A DNA stretch of 64,000 bases from Pseudomonas fulva (GCF_023517795.1 NZ_CP082928.1:2914001-2978000), one strand, 5' to 3'; positions 50,333-59,562 are shown, numbered from the stretch's first letter. The notes: generated by a model not told the origin, from the letters alone. A program made the numbers and translations.

Positions 50333-50362
50333 AATGACCCGCTTCGGCGGGTCATTCCTTTC
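50333..50362 (+). terminator. UUCG-capped terminator between glycosidase and endolysin
   Basis: 10-bp perfect stem AATGACCCGC/GCGGGTCATT with a TTCG tetraloop, then CCTTTC. Confidence 0.75.
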
Positions 50363-50381
50363 ATGTGCTTGGAGAATTCCC

Positions 50382-50921
50382 ATGGCCCGACTTACTGCCA
50401 CCCAGGCGGGTGGCCACAACGTACTCGCCTTTCTCGACATGCTCGCCTGGAGCGAAGGCACCTCCACCGTCGCCAACAGCGACGACGGCTACAACGTGCT
50501 GGTGGGCGGCAGCCTGTTCGACGACTACAGCGCTCATCCGCGCCAGCTGGTCGAACTGCCGCGCCACGACATCCAGTCCACGGCGGCTGGCCGCTACCAG
50601 TTCCTGGCCCGTACCTGGGACGCCATCGTCGAGCTCTACAACTTTCGTGGCCGCTTCACGCCAGAGGCCCAGGACCTGGCCGCCGTGAAGCTGCTCGAAG
50701 AATGCGGTGCCCTCGCGCCCATTCAGGCCGGCCAGGTGGCCGAAGCGATCAGGGCGGCAGCGCCTATCTGGGCCAGCCTGCCGGGCGCCGGCTACGGCCA
50801 GCGCGAGCATGATCTTGGCGCGCTGCTGCGCATCTACCGCCAGGAGCTGGCAGCCCAGGCGCGCGATCAGGATGACCTGCTCGCCATGTTCATCGCCTGC
50901 GGCGGACAGGTGGCGGCATGA
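50382..50921 (+). CDS. Lambda R-type endolysin (lytic transglycosylase/lysozyme)
   Basis: 179-residue muralytic enzyme. LAFLDMLAWSEGT contains the catalytic E25, followed by YNVLVGGSLFDDY and STAAGRYQFLARTWD, as in the lambda R/GH104 group. No signal peptide, so it needs the holin to reach the wall. GGAG precedes the ATG. Overlaps the Rz gene by 4 bp. Confidence 0.88.
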   Translation: MARLTATQAGGHNVLAFLDMLAWSEGTSTVANSDDGYNVLVGGSLFDDYSAHPRQLVELPRHDIQSTAAGRYQFLARTWDAIVELYNFRGRFTPEAQDLAAVKLLEECGALAPIQAGQVAEAIRAAAPIWASLPGAGYGQREHDLGALLRIYRQELAAQARDQDDLLAMFIACGGQVAA

Positions 50922-51469
50922 GCCTGCTCGCGCTGATTCCGGCCCGCTATCGCTGGCTGGCCGGCGGCAGCCTGGTCCTGACGCTAGTGCTCGGCGCCGC
51001 CAGCTTCGGTTGGGTGGTGCAGGGCTGGCGCCTGGGCCAGGCGCTGGCCGAACGTGACCAGGCCCATGCCGCCACCCTGGCTCGCCTGCATCACGCGGCC
51101 GCCCGTGAAACCCGCCGCGCCCAGGACAAGCGCCTGGCGCTCGAGCAGCGCTTGCAGGCGTCTTCCCAAACCCAATACAGGAGACTTGGCGATGCTGAAC
51201 AAAAGGCTGCGCGCCTGCGCGATCGTCTTGCCACTGCTGAGCTACGGCTGTCAGTCCTTACCGCCGAGCCCGGAGCTGACAGCGCCGGTCATGACGTCCA
51301 ACTGCCCACCGCCGCCCGTACCGGACGCCTGGTGGATGGCACCGGACGTGCCGACATTGACCGAAGAGTTGCTCAACGACTTGTCGCCATCACCCAGCGC
51401 GGTGACCGCGCCATAGTTGCCCTGGGTATGTGTCAGGACTATGTGCGAACCATCGGTGAAACGCTCTAG
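50918..51469 (+). CDS. Inner-membrane spanin Rz
   Basis: 183-residue protein with one N-terminal membrane anchor (about residues 14-34) and a long periplasmic coiled coil rich in Ala, Arg, Gln and Glu (LAERDQAHAATLARLHHAAA and following). It pairs with Rz1 to fuse inner and outer membranes in the last lysis step. Coupled to the endolysin gene by ATGA overlap. Confidence 0.85.
   Translation: MSLLALIPARYRWLAGGSLVLTLVLGAASFGWVVQGWRLGQALAERDQAHAATLARLHHAAARETRRAQDKRLALEQRLQASSQTQYRRLGDAEQKAARLRDRLATAELRLSVLTAEPGADSAGHDVQLPTAARTGRLVDGTGRADIDRRVAQRLVAITQRGDRAIVALGMCQDYVRTIGETL
51192..51416 (+). CDS. Outer-membrane spanin lipoprotein Rz1, nested in Rz
   Basis: 74-residue ORF wholly inside Rz in the +1 frame. 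It starts MLNKRLRACAIVLPLLSYGC, where the Cys after a short hydrophobic signal is the lipidation site. The mature part is Pro-rich (CQSLPPSPEL, NCPPPPVPDA), as in lambda Rz1. GGAG lies 9-10 nt before the ATG. The nested arrangement copies lambda Rz/Rz1. Confidence 0.82.
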   Translation: MLNKRLRACAIVLPLLSYGCQSLPPSPELTAPVMTSNCPPPPVPDAWWMAPDVPTLTEELLNDLSPSPSAVTAP

Positions 51470-51528
51470 CGCAGGGCATGCAGCGTTGACAGTGGCAACC
51501 CTGTGGCGGAGAGTGCCCGCTCTCCGGC

Positions 51529-51957
51529 TCATTCACGTCGCCAGCGCATCACCTGCTCCGGGTGTCCGGTGTGCGGGTCGTTCTGCTCGGCCACCGCGGC
51601 AAAGCCGCAGGCCTGGTAGAAGGCGCACGCCTGGGCGTTGGCGCTGTACACGCTGAGTTCCAGCAGATCGCGCCGGCGCTTGGCCTCGTCGAGCAGTCGC
51701 TTGCCCAGGCCACGCCCCTGGGCGCATGGGGCGACGAACAGGGCGGCCAGGCGGTGCTCGTGCAATGACGCGAAGCCTTGGATCTGGCCGGCTTCCTCGA
51801 GCACCAGGGTCTCGGCCTGAGGCAGGTAGATCTCGCCCATGGCGCAGAGTTGGGCACGCCAGAACGACTCGTCGATAAAGGCATGGGCCTGGATCGAGGC
51901 GCTTAGCCAGATATCGAGCACGGCGTTGGCGTCATTGGCGTGATAGGGGCGAATCAT
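51529..51957 (-). CDS. GNAT family N-acetyltransferase
   Basis: 142-residue acetyltransferase. It has the acetyl-CoA loop VAPCAQGRGLGKRLLDEA and the GNAT C-terminal ACAFYQACGFAAV. Substrate unknown; the general form resembles YjaB-like proteins. The ATG at 51957 is preceded by AAGGA. It is divergent from the P-loop kinase gene with only 31 bp between start codons. Confidence 0.88.
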   Translation of the reverse strand: MIRPYHANDANAVLDIWLSASIQAHAFIDESFWRAQLCAMGEIYLPQAETLVLEEAGQIQGFASLHEHRLAALFVAPCAQGRGLGKRLLDEAKRRRDLLELSVYSANAQACAFYQACGFAAVAEQNDPHTGHPEQVMRWRRE

Positions 51958-51988
51958 GATGAATTCCTTTCGTGAAGGATGTTGATCC

Positions 51989-52543
51989 ATGGCGGTACGG
52001 TTACATGTATTCGGCGCTTCCGGTGCCGGTACAACCACCTTGGCGGCGGCATTGGCTGAGCGCTGCGGTTGGCTGCACCTGGACACCGATAACTTCTACT
52101 GGCTGCCCAGCGAGCCACCTTATCGTTTCAAGCGCGAACCGCAACAGCGGGTGGAGCAGATCCGCGCGTGCGCGGCGCAGTCGAGTGATTGGATACTCAG
52201 CGGTTCGCTGTGCAGTTGGGGCGAGGCGCTGGCACCGCTGTTCACCCACGCCGTGTTCCTGCAACTGGACGACACCGAGCGCATGCAACGGTTGCGTGCC
52301 CGCGAACGGCAGCGCTATGGCGAAAGGGTGCAGCCGGGCGGGGATATGCACGCGCAGAGCCAGGCCTTTCTCGAGTGGGCCGCAGGCTACCAGCACGGCG
52401 ATCTGCAGACCCGCAGCCTGCGCATGCACGAGGCATGGATTGCGCAGCAACTGCGCTGTCCGCTGCTGCGCCTGGACAGCAGCTGCGAGCCCCCCGAGCG
52501 TCTGGCCGAGAATGTGCTCGCCTGGCTGGCCGAGCAGCAGTGA
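51989..52543 (+). CDS. P-loop kinase, adenylate kinase-like
   Basis: 184-residue protein with an N-terminal Walker A GASGAGTTT and a following HLDTDNFYWLP segment, as in small shikimate/adenylate-kinase-like ATPases. Substrate unknown. AAGGA lies about 9 nt before the ATG. Host-type gene between the lysis island and trpG; no sign that it belongs to the lysis system. Confidence 0.8.
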   Translation: MAVRLHVFGASGAGTTTLAAALAERCGWLHLDTDNFYWLPSEPPYRFKREPQQRVEQIRACAAQSSDWILSGSLCSWGEALAPLFTHAVFLQLDDTERMQRLRARERQRYGERVQPGGDMHAQSQAFLEWAAGYQHGDLQTRSLRMHEAWIAQQLRCPLLRLDSSCEPPERLAENVLAWLAEQQ

Positions 52544-52617
52544 GGTCGGCCGATAACGCTGGGTGGTTCAACTGCCTTGGAGCGCTGGTCTCCTGCCTGT
52601 CCGAAGCGCTGTGCCAG

Positions 52618-52647
52618 TTGCACGCCAAGGCTCTGCTGGGCTACTGT
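52618..52647 (+). promoter_or_regulatory. Candidate promoter of trpL-trpGDC
   Basis: TTGCAC, 18-bp spacer, TACTGT, about 52 bp before the leader ATG. Spacing to the leader resembles the trpE locus. Confidence 0.4.
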
Positions 52648-52699
52648 GCCGCTAGATAAACGCGAGACCTCCTTCGTGAACGCCAGCAGCACCCTTTTG

Positions 52700-52744
52700 A
52701 TGCGCCTCATCAAAGCCCACGCCCGTTGGCGTTGGCGCGCCTGA
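52700..52744 (+). CDS. trpL: trpGDC leader peptide (attenuation)
   Basis: 14-residue ORF MRLIKAHARWRWRA with two Trp codons (52727-52729 and 52733-52735). Length and the last seven residues equal the trpE leader at 37742, so both halves of the split pathway share one Trp-codon sensor. A stem TCCGGC/GCCGGA (52752-52766) follows the stop. Confidence 0.85.
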   Translation: MRLIKAHARWRWRA

Positions 52745-52895
52745 TCTTTTCTCCGGCCCAGCCGGACGATTCTCTCTGCTCCACTCGAACCCTCAACAGA
52801 CATTCTCCAGGCCATAGGTGGCGTGTAAGGGAATAGGGGATCTCGAAACTGGAGTGACTGGCTAAAAAGCAGTTCATCAAAGGGTTATAGCCAAC

Positions 52896-53492
52896 ATGCT
52901 GCTGATGATCGACAACTACGATTCCTTTACCTACAACGTGGTGCAGTACCTGGGCGAGCTGGGTGCCGACGTCCACGTCATTCGCAATGACGAGCTGACC
53001 ATCGCCGAGATCGAGGCGCTCAAGCCCGAGCGCATCGTCGTCTCGCCCGGCCCGTGCACGCCGACCGAAGCGGGCGTGTCCATCGAAGCCATCCTGCATT
53101 TTGCCGGCAAGCTGCCGATCCTCGGCGTCTGCCTGGGCCACCAAAGCATCGGCCAGGCCTATGGTGGCGACGTGGTTCGCGCTCGCCAGGTGATGCACGG
53201 CAAGACCAGCCCGGTGTTCCATGAGAACAAAGGCGTGTTCGCCGGCCTGGCGATGCCGGTGACCGTGACCCGTTACCACTCGCTGGTGGTCAAGCGCGAG
53301 ACCCTGCCGGACTGCCTCGAGATTACCGCCTGGACGCAACATGAAGACGGCGCCGTCGACGAGATCATGGGCCTGCGCCACAAGACCCTGAACGTCGAGG
53401 GCGTGCAGTTCCACCCCGAATCGATCCTGACCGAGCAGGGCCACGAACTGTTCGCCAACTTCCTCAAGCAGACCGGAGGCGTGCGCCCATGA
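52896..53492 (+). CDS. trpG: Anthranilate synthase component II (glutamine amidotransferase)
   Basis: 198-residue class I amidotransferase supplying ammonia to TrpE. It starts [20 protein letters not shown]; catalytic Cys is in [11 protein letters not shown] and the His/Glu pair in VQFHPESIL. Overlaps trpD by 4 bp. Confidence 0.97.
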   Translation: MLLMIDNYDSFTYNVVQYLGELGADVHVIRNDELTIAEIEALKPERIVVSPGPCTPTEAGVSIEAILHFAGKLPILGVCLGHQSIGQAYGGDVVRARQVMHGKTSPVFHENKGVFAGLAMPVTVTRYHSLVVKRETLPDCLEITAWTQHEDGAVDEIMGLRHKTLNVEGVQFHPESILTEQGHELFANFLKQTGGVRP

Positions 53493-54535
53493 ACATCAAG
53501 GAAGCCCTCAACCGCATCGTCGCCCAGCTCGACCTGAGCACCGAGGAAATGCGCGATGTCATGCGCGAGATCATGACCGGCCAGTGCACCGACGCGCAGA
53601 TCGGCGCGTTCCTGATGGGCATGCGCATGAAGAGCGAGACCATCGACGAGATCGTCGGCGCCGCCAGCGTGATGCGCGAGCTGGCCTCGCCGGTGGAGAT
53701 CGCCGCCGAGCGCCTGGTCGACACCTGCGGCACCGGTGGCGACGGCATGAATATCTTCAACGTCTCCACCGCCGCAGCCTTCGTCGTCGCGGCGGCTGGG
53801 GGCAAGGTGGCCAAGCACGGCAACCGTGCGGTGTCGGGCAAGAGCGGCAGCGCCGACCTGCTCGAAGCCGCCGGCATCTATCTGGGGCTCACCCCGGTAC
53901 AGGTGGCGCGCTGCGTCGAGACCGTCGGCGTCGGCTTCATGTTCGCACCGTCCCACCATGGCGCCATGAAGCACGCCATCGGCCCGCGTCGCGAGCTGGG
54001 TTTGCGCACGCTGTTCAATATGCTTGGCCCCATGACCAACCCGGCCGGTGCCAAACACCAGGTGGTCGGCGTGTTCAGCCAGGCATTGTGCCGGCCGATG
54101 GCCGAGGTGCTGCAGCGCCTGGGCAGCGAACACGTGCTGGTGGTGCATGCCCAGGATGGTCTCGATGAAGTCAGCCTGGCGGCGCCGACCTTCGTTGCCG
54201 AGTTGAAGAATGGCGTGGTCAGCGAGTACCGCATCCAGCCAGAGGATTTCGGCATCAAGAGCCAGAGCCTGATCGGCCTGACCGTCGAGGGCGCCGGGCA
54301 ATCCCTGGAGCTGATTCGCGATGCCCTGGGCCGTCGCCGGAGCGAGGCCGGCCAGAAGGCCGCCGAGATCATCGTGCTCAATGCCGGCGCGGCGCTCTAT
54401 GCGGCCGACCACGCCGACAGCCTGCGTGACGGCATGAGCCTGGCCCACGACGCCCTGCACACCGGCCTGGCCCGGGAAAAGATGGAAGAACTGGTGTCCT
54501 TTACCGCGGTATTCAAACAGGAGAATGAAGGGTGA
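53489..54535 (+). CDS. trpD: Anthranilate phosphoribosyltransferase
   Basis: 348-residue enzyme joining anthranilate and PRPP. It shows the PRPP-binding [14 protein letters not shown] segment, [16 protein letters not shown] and the [17 protein letters not shown] region. Coupled to trpG and trpC by 4-bp overlaps. Confidence 0.97.
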   Translation: MNIKEALNRIVAQLDLSTEEMRDVMREIMTGQCTDAQIGAFLMGMRMKSETIDEIVGAASVMRELASPVEIAAERLVDTCGTGGDGMNIFNVSTAAAFVVAAAGGKVAKHGNRAVSGKSGSADLLEAAGIYLGLTPVQVARCVETVGVGFMFAPSHHGAMKHAIGPRRELGLRTLFNMLGPMTNPAGAKHQVVGVFSQALCRPMAEVLQRLGSEHVLVVHAQDGLDEVSLAAPTFVAELKNGVVSEYRIQPEDFGIKSQSLIGLTVEGAGQSLELIRDALGRRRSEAGQKAAEIIVLNAGAALYAADHADSLRDGMSLAHDALHTGLAREKMEELVSFTAVFKQENEG

Positions 54536-55368
54536 GCATTCCCACCGTTCTGGAAAACATCCTTGCCCGCAAGGCCGAGGAAGTAGCCGCCCGCCGTGCC
54601 GTGGTCAGCCTAGCCGAGGTCGAGCGCGAAGCCCGTGCTGCCGACCCGGTGCGTGGTTTCGCCAGCGCGCTGATCGAGCAGGCCAAGAGCAGGCAGCCGG
54701 CGGTGATCGCCGAGATCAAGAAGGCGTCACCGAGCAAGGGCGTGCTGCGCGAGAACTTCGTGCCGGCGGACATCGCTCGCAGTTATGAAGAGGGCGGTGC
54801 CACCTGCCTGTCGATCCTTACCGACATCGATTTCTTCCAGGGTGCCGACCGCTATCTGCAGCAAGCCCGCAGCGCCTGCTCGCTGCCGGTGATCCGCAAG
54901 GATTTCATGATCGACCCCTACCAGATCGTCGAGGCCCGGGCGCTGGGCGCCGACTGCGTGCTGCTGATCGTCTCGGCGTTGTCCGACGCGCAGATGGCCG
55001 AGCTGGCTGCGACCGCCAAGGCATTCGATCTCGACGTGCTGGTGGAGGTGCACGACGGCGACGAGCTCGAGCGTGCACTCAATGTGCTCGATACGCCGCT
55101 GGTGGGGGTCAACAACCGCAACCTGCATACCTTCGAAGTCAGCCTGGAAACCACCCTCGACCTGCTGCCGCGCATTCCCCGCGACCGCCTGGTGGTCACC
55201 GAGAGTGGCATCCTCAATCGCGCGGATGTGGAGCTGATGGAAATCAGCGAGGTGTATGCCTTCCTGGTTGGCGAAGCTTTCATGCGCGCCGAGAACCCCG
55301 GCTCCGAGCTGGAGCGCCTGTTCTTTCCCGAACGCAAGCGGCTGCTCGGCAGCCCGGATGTGGACTGA
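54532..55368 (+). CDS. trpC: Indole-3-glycerol phosphate synthase
   Basis: 278-residue monofunctional TIM barrel, without the TrpF fusion found in E. coli. It has [37 protein letters not shown] and VTESGI active-site segments. Starts with GTG at 54532, overlapping trpD. Followed by a strong terminator. Confidence 0.97.
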   Translation: MSIPTVLENILARKAEEVAARRAVVSLAEVEREARAADPVRGFASALIEQAKSRQPAVIAEIKKASPSKGVLRENFVPADIARSYEEGGATCLSILTDIDFFQGADRYLQQARSACSLPVIRKDFMIDPYQIVEARALGADCVLLIVSALSDAQMAELAATAKAFDLDVLVEVHDGDELERALNVLDTPLVGVNNRNLHTFEVSLETTLDLLPRIPRDRLVVTESGILNRADVELMEISEVYAFLVGEAFMRAENPGSELERLFFPERKRLLGSPDVD

Positions 55369-55372
55369 GAAG

Positions 55373-55399
55373 AAACGGCGCCCTCGAGGCGCCGTTTTT
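55373..55399 (+). terminator. Terminator of trpGDC
   Basis: 10-bp perfect stem AAACGGCGCC/GGCGCCGTTT, 5-nt loop and TTTTT. Confidence 0.9.
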
Positions 55400-55414
55400 C
55401 ATTCGCTGTGATCG

Positions 55415-56263
55415 TTACAGCGACAGGCGCATGGACAGATCCACCGCCTTGACGTCCTTGGTCAGGGTGCCGATGGAGATGTAGTCCACGCCGGTCTCGG
55501 CGATGCTGCGCAGGGTGCTGTCGTTGATCCCGCCCGAAGCTTCCAGCTTGGCGCGGCCTGCGGTGAGGGCCACCGCGCGGCGCATGTCGTCCAGCGACAA
55601 TTCGTCGAGCATGACGATATCGGCACCGGCAACGAGGGCCTGCTGCAATTCGTCCAGGCTTTCCACCTCCACCTCGACCGGCTTGCCTGGCGCGATGGTC
55701 CGTGCGCTCGCCACCGCCGCCGCGATCCCGCCGCAGGCCGCGATATGGTTCTCCTTGATAAGGAAGGCGTCGAACAAGCCGATGCGGTGGTTGTGGCAGC
55801 CGCCCTGGGTGACCGCGTACTTCTGCGCCAGGCGCAGGCCGGGCAGGGTCTTGCGGGTGTCGAGCAGCTTCACCGCGGTGCCTTGAACCTGATCGGCGTA
55901 GTGCTGGCAACGCGTGGCCACAGCCGACAGCGTCTGCAGGAAATTCAATGCCGTGCGCTCACCACTGAGCAGCGCGCGTGCCGGCCCTTCGAGGTGCAAG
56001 AGCGCCTGGTTGGGTTCGGCCCGCTGCCCATCCTGTACCTGCCAGTGCACGGCGACCCGGGCATCGAGTTGGCGAAACACCTCGTCGACCCAGGCTGTGC
56101 CGCAGATCACCGCGCTGTCACGGGTGATCACGGTAGCATTGGCCAGGCGCGACTCGGGAATCAGCTGGGCGGTGATGTCCCCACTGCCAATGTCTTCGCG
56201 CAGGCTGCGGCGGACATTGGCCTCGATTTCGGCACGAAGCTCGGCGAGCAGTAAGTTCGGCAT
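55415..56263 (-). CDS. nadC: Nicotinate-nucleotide pyrophosphorylase (quinolinate phosphoribosyltransferase)
   Basis: 282-residue enzyme making nicotinate mononucleotide from quinolinate and PRPP in NAD synthesis. It has [35 protein letters not shown] and LEASGGI. The ATG at 56263 gives the family start. It is divergent from the DUF1631 gene; nadC-DUF1631-ampD-ampE is a conserved Pseudomonas group. Confidence 0.96.
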   Translation of the reverse strand: MPNLLLAELRAEIEANVRRSLREDIGSGDITAQLIPESRLANATVITRDSAVICGTAWVDEVFRQLDARVAVHWQVQDGQRAEPNQALLHLEGPARALLSGERTALNFLQTLSAVATRCQHYADQVQGTAVKLLDTRKTLPGLRLAQKYAVTQGGCHNHRIGLFDAFLIKENHIAACGGIAAAVASARTIAPGKPVEVEVESLDELQQALVAGADIVMLDELSLDDMRRAVALTAGRAKLEASGGINDSTLRSIAETGVDYISIGTLTKDVKAVDLSMRLSL

Positions 56264-56553
56264 GGCGCCTCCGATTGGCTGAGGCGGCGAGTATAAGGGG
56301 CTGCGACTGCCACTGTTACGTTCATCGGGTAAAAATGAACCCTGACTGTAACGATCGGTCACATGCGCAGCTCGCCGGTAGCCCGACGGGTGGGCTGTGA
56401 TGCATTTCATATCTGCAGGAAATTGCTTTGGCATCTCCTGTAGCAATCCGATATGTTTTAATACAGAACTGTTGACGTCATACTCTTGACGTTACGCGGT
56501 GCTCGCATTCCTGTTTCAGTTTGCTTCGCCAGCGCTCTGCGCAGGAGATCCTG

Positions 56554-58851
56554 ATGAAGACCGATGCCAACGTGGTGCATCTGAACAAGATGGTTCCTGA
56601 AACGGCCCACCCGGCGGCCGCCAGGCTGCCTGCATCGCTCATTCAGGTTCGCGACCGTGCTGCCACCCAGCTCAAGCAGGCGCTGCAGGCATTGTTCGAC
56701 AATGCCGACGACACCCTGTTCGACATGGCGGATCGCGCCACCAGCAATGCCGAGCAAAACGCCTTCTTCGAAGCCATGCGCGACCTGCGCCTCAAGCGCA
56801 AGGGCATCGAGCGTGGTTTCCTGCAGCGGGTCTTCGAGTCGTTCGCCAACCTGAACCAGCATGTGGTCGGCAAGGCGCCGAGCCTGGACGCAGTGTCCTT
56901 CGACAGCCTGTCGCTGGTGCAGAACGACGAGCTGGAAGAGACCGTCGCGCTGGACTCGATGATCGCCAAGGTACTGAGCCGCGACCACGTGGCACTCACT
57001 CACCTGACCACGCGGCTGAATGCCATTGTCAGCAAGAAGCTCGACGACAAGTCCAATCCCCTCGGCCCGGTCTCGCTCAGCGAGCTGTTCCTCGAGTCCT
57101 GCAGTGGCCTGGGTGTGGAAATCAAGGTCAAGCTGATCATCCTCAAGCTGTTCGAGAAGTACGTGCTCAGCGGCCTCGACCAGTTGTACAGCGACGCCAA
57201 TGGCGTGCTGATCGAAGCCGGCGTATTGCCGGAGCTGAAGGCCGTACCAACCCGTCGCGCATCCGCCCACGGCCGCCCCGAGCGCAGTGACTCGGTGGAT
57301 GGTTTCGAGCGCTCCGCCGGATTCGCCGACGACGAGGTGCGCGAGGTGTTCGGTGCGCTGCAGGAGCTGCTGTCGCAAACCCGTGACGGCGCTGCGCCGC
57401 GGCGTCAGGCGCCGGCCAATGCGATGCCGATTTCCACCAACGACCTGATGCGTCTGCTCTCCCATCTGCAGCAGCGTGCGCCGATCCAGGCGCCCATGGA
57501 TGTCGACCTGCGCGCCCAGCTCGAGCACCTGCTGACCCGCGCCAGCGCCAAGAGCGGCCGTGTGCGGGTGGTGGGCGAGGTCGATGAAGACGTCATCAAC
57601 CTGGTGTCGATGCTGTTCGAGTTCATCCTCGACGACCGCAGCCTGCCGGATTCCCTGAAGGCACTGATCGCCCGCCTGCAGATCCCCATGCTCAAGGTCG
57701 CGGTGCTCGACAAGACCTTCTTCAGCCGCGGCAGCCACCCGGCGCGGCGCCTGCTCAACGAGATCGCCACCGCCGCGCTTGGCTGGGGTGACCACGACAG
57801 CAATCAGCGCGACAGCCTGTATCAGAAGATCGAGCAAGTGGTTGGGCGTCTGCTCAACGATTTCACCGATGATCCGACGATCTTCTCCGAGTTGCTGGCC
57901 GATTTCCTGGCCTTCACCGGCGACGAGCGCCGCCGCAGCGAGTTGCTCGAACAGCGCACCCGCGACGCCGAAGAGGGCAGTGCACGCGCCGAGATGGCGC
58001 GCCGCGAAGTGGAGCAGGCGCTGAACGATCGGCTGCTCGGCAAGACCCTGCCCGAGGTGGTGGTGCGTCTGCTGCGCGAGGCCTGGAGCAAGGTCATGAT
58101 GCTGACCTGCCTCAAGCACGGTACCGACTCCGAGCAGTGGCAGAGCACCCTCGCCACCATGGACGAGCTGATCTGGAGCGTGGAACCCCACGACAATCCG
58201 GAAGCGCGCCTGCGCCTGCTGGAGCTGGTGCCCGGCCTGCTCAAGGCGCTGCGCGAAGGCATGGCCAGCGCGGCGTTCGATCCGTTCTCCACCAGTGAAT
58301 TCTTCAGCCAGCTCGAAGCCCTTCACGTACAGGCCTTCCAGCGCTTCAAGCGCGCCATCCCCGACGTCGAGCGCGCTGCGCCGACCGAGTCCGATGAAGT
58401 GCAGCGCTCGGCGCTGTCTGCCGTGGGTATCGAGCTGCCGTTGCTCGACCTGCAGCCGGAAGAGGAAAGCGGCATATCGGCGATGGTCGAGATCGTCGAG
58501 GAGATCGTGCTCGAAGCGCCGGGTCAGCCGCGCAGCGAGCCGCAGGACGAGCCGGTACTGGCCGACGACGATGAATCGCTGCTGCACGTCGATAGCTTGC
58601 GGGTCGGCAGCTGGGTCGAGTTCCAGGAAGACGACGAGCACAAGCTGCGCTGCAAGCTGGCGGCGATCATCAAGCCGACCGGCAAGTACATCTTCGTCAA
58701 CCGTACCGGCATGAAGGTGCTCGAGAAGACCCGCATGGGCCTGGCGGTGGAGTTCCGCCGCAACGCGGTGCGGCTGCTCGACGATGCGCTGCTGTTCGAC
58801 CGAGCCCTGGAATCGGTGATCGGCAACCTGCGCCGCCTCAAGGGCGCCTGA
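56554..58851 (+). CDS. DUF1631 family protein
   Basis: 765-residue mostly helical cytoplasmic protein of unknown function. The C-terminal about 90 residues (DSLRVGSWVEFQEDDEHKLR, KYIFVNRTGMKVLE) look like a small beta-barrel of PilZ-like type, but I see no RxxxR c-di-GMP motif. GGAG precedes the ATG at 56554. Lies between nadC and ampD. Confidence 0.82.
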   Translation: MKTDANVVHLNKMVPETAHPAAARLPASLIQVRDRAATQLKQALQALFDNADDTLFDMADRATSNAEQNAFFEAMRDLRLKRKGIERGFLQRVFESFANLNQHVVGKAPSLDAVSFDSLSLVQNDELEETVALDSMIAKVLSRDHVALTHLTTRLNAIVSKKLDDKSNPLGPVSLSELFLESCSGLGVEIKVKLIILKLFEKYVLSGLDQLYSDANGVLIEAGVLPELKAVPTRRASAHGRPERSDSVDGFERSAGFADDEVREVFGALQELLSQTRDGAAPRRQAPANAMPISTNDLMRLLSHLQQRAPIQAPMDVDLRAQLEHLLTRASAKSGRVRVVGEVDEDVINLVSMLFEFILDDRSLPDSLKALIARLQIPMLKVAVLDKTFFSRGSHPARRLLNEIATAALGWGDHDSNQRDSLYQKIEQVVGRLLNDFTDDPTIFSELLADFLAFTGDERRRSELLEQRTRDAEEGSARAEMARREVEQALNDRLLGKTLPEVVVRLLREAWSKVMMLTCLKHGTDSEQWQSTLATMDELIWSVEPHDNPEARLRLLELVPGLLKALREGMASAAFDPFSTSEFFSQLEALHVQAFQRFKRAIPDVERAAPTESDEVQRSALSAVGIELPLLDLQPEEESGISAMVEIVEEIVLEAPGQPRSEPQDEPVLADDDESLLHVDSLRVGSWVEFQEDDEHKLRCKLAAIIKPTGKYIFVNRTGMKVLEKTRMGLAVEFRRNAVRLLDDALLFDRALESVIGNLRRLKGA

Positions 58852-58998
58852 ACCGCGCTGCCCGTTTGACCCATTCCTTTCTCACGGCCCGCCAGGGCCG
58901 TGAGTCGTTGTGGCCGCTGCAAACTGCCGTGCGCCATGCCATGGCTTGCATCCAACGCTGATCAGCCCCTAGAGTGTGCGCTCGTTCGAGGAGCACCT

Positions 58999-59562
58999 AT
59001 GCGCAAGCAACTCGAAGACGGCTGGTATCAGGGGATTCAGCACTGTCCTTCGCCCAACTTCAACGAGCGTCCGCAGGGCGAGATTTCCCTGCTGGTCATT
59101 CACAACATCAGCCTGCCGCCGGGTCAGTTCGGCACCGGTCAGGTGCAGGCGTTCTTCACCAACCGGCTGCAGGCCGACGCGCACCCCTACTTCGCGGGGA
59201 TCGCCAGCATGACGGTGTCCGCACACTTTCTGATCGAGCGCGACGGTACCCTGGTGCAGTTCGTGTCCTGCCTGGATAGGGCCTGGCACGCCGGTGTGTC
59301 CTGCTTCGAGGGGCGCGACAACTGCAACGATTTTTCCCTGGGCATCGAGCTCGAAGGCACGGATCATCTACCGTTCACGGACGCGCAGTACGCTGCCCTG
59401 ACGCAGTTGACGCAAGCGCTGCAGGCGGCCTATCCGGCCATTACCCTGGCGCGCATCTGTGGGCACAGCGATATCGCCCCGGGCCGCAAGACCGACCCCG
59501 GGCCGGCATTCGACTGGGCGCGGCTGCGCTCGTCACTGATGACTGATAAGGAGGCATCATGA
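58999..59562 (+). CDS. ampD: 1,6-anhydro-N-acetylmuramyl-L-alanine amidase AmpD
   Basis: 187-residue cytoplasmic zinc amidase that removes the peptide from recycled anhydro-muropeptides and so keeps AmpR-controlled beta-lactamase low. Zinc ligands: H35 in VIHNISLP, plus the His and Asp of GHSDIAPGRKTDPG. GAGGAG precedes the ATG at 58999. Overlaps ampE by 4 bp. Confidence 0.96.
   Translation: MRKQLEDGWYQGIQHCPSPNFNERPQGEISLLVIHNISLPPGQFGTGQVQAFFTNRLQADAHPYFAGIASMTVSAHFLIERDGTLVQFVSCLDRAWHAGVSCFEGRDNCNDFSLGIELEGTDHLPFTDAQYAALTQLTQALQAAYPAITLARICGHSDIAPGRKTDPGPAFDWARLRSSLMTDKEAS

Larger units (their letters stand above)
52544..52895. other. trpGDC upstream and leader region
   Basis: 352 bp with no gene except the 14-codon leader peptide. 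It contains the promoter candidate (52618-52647), the leader (52700-52744) and a short hairpin (52752-52766). Confidence 0.6.

Noticed and set aside
56458..58641. Long minus-strand open frame opposite the DUF1631 gene
   Set aside because: Shadow of a real gene with proper start, ribosome site and conserved neighbours.
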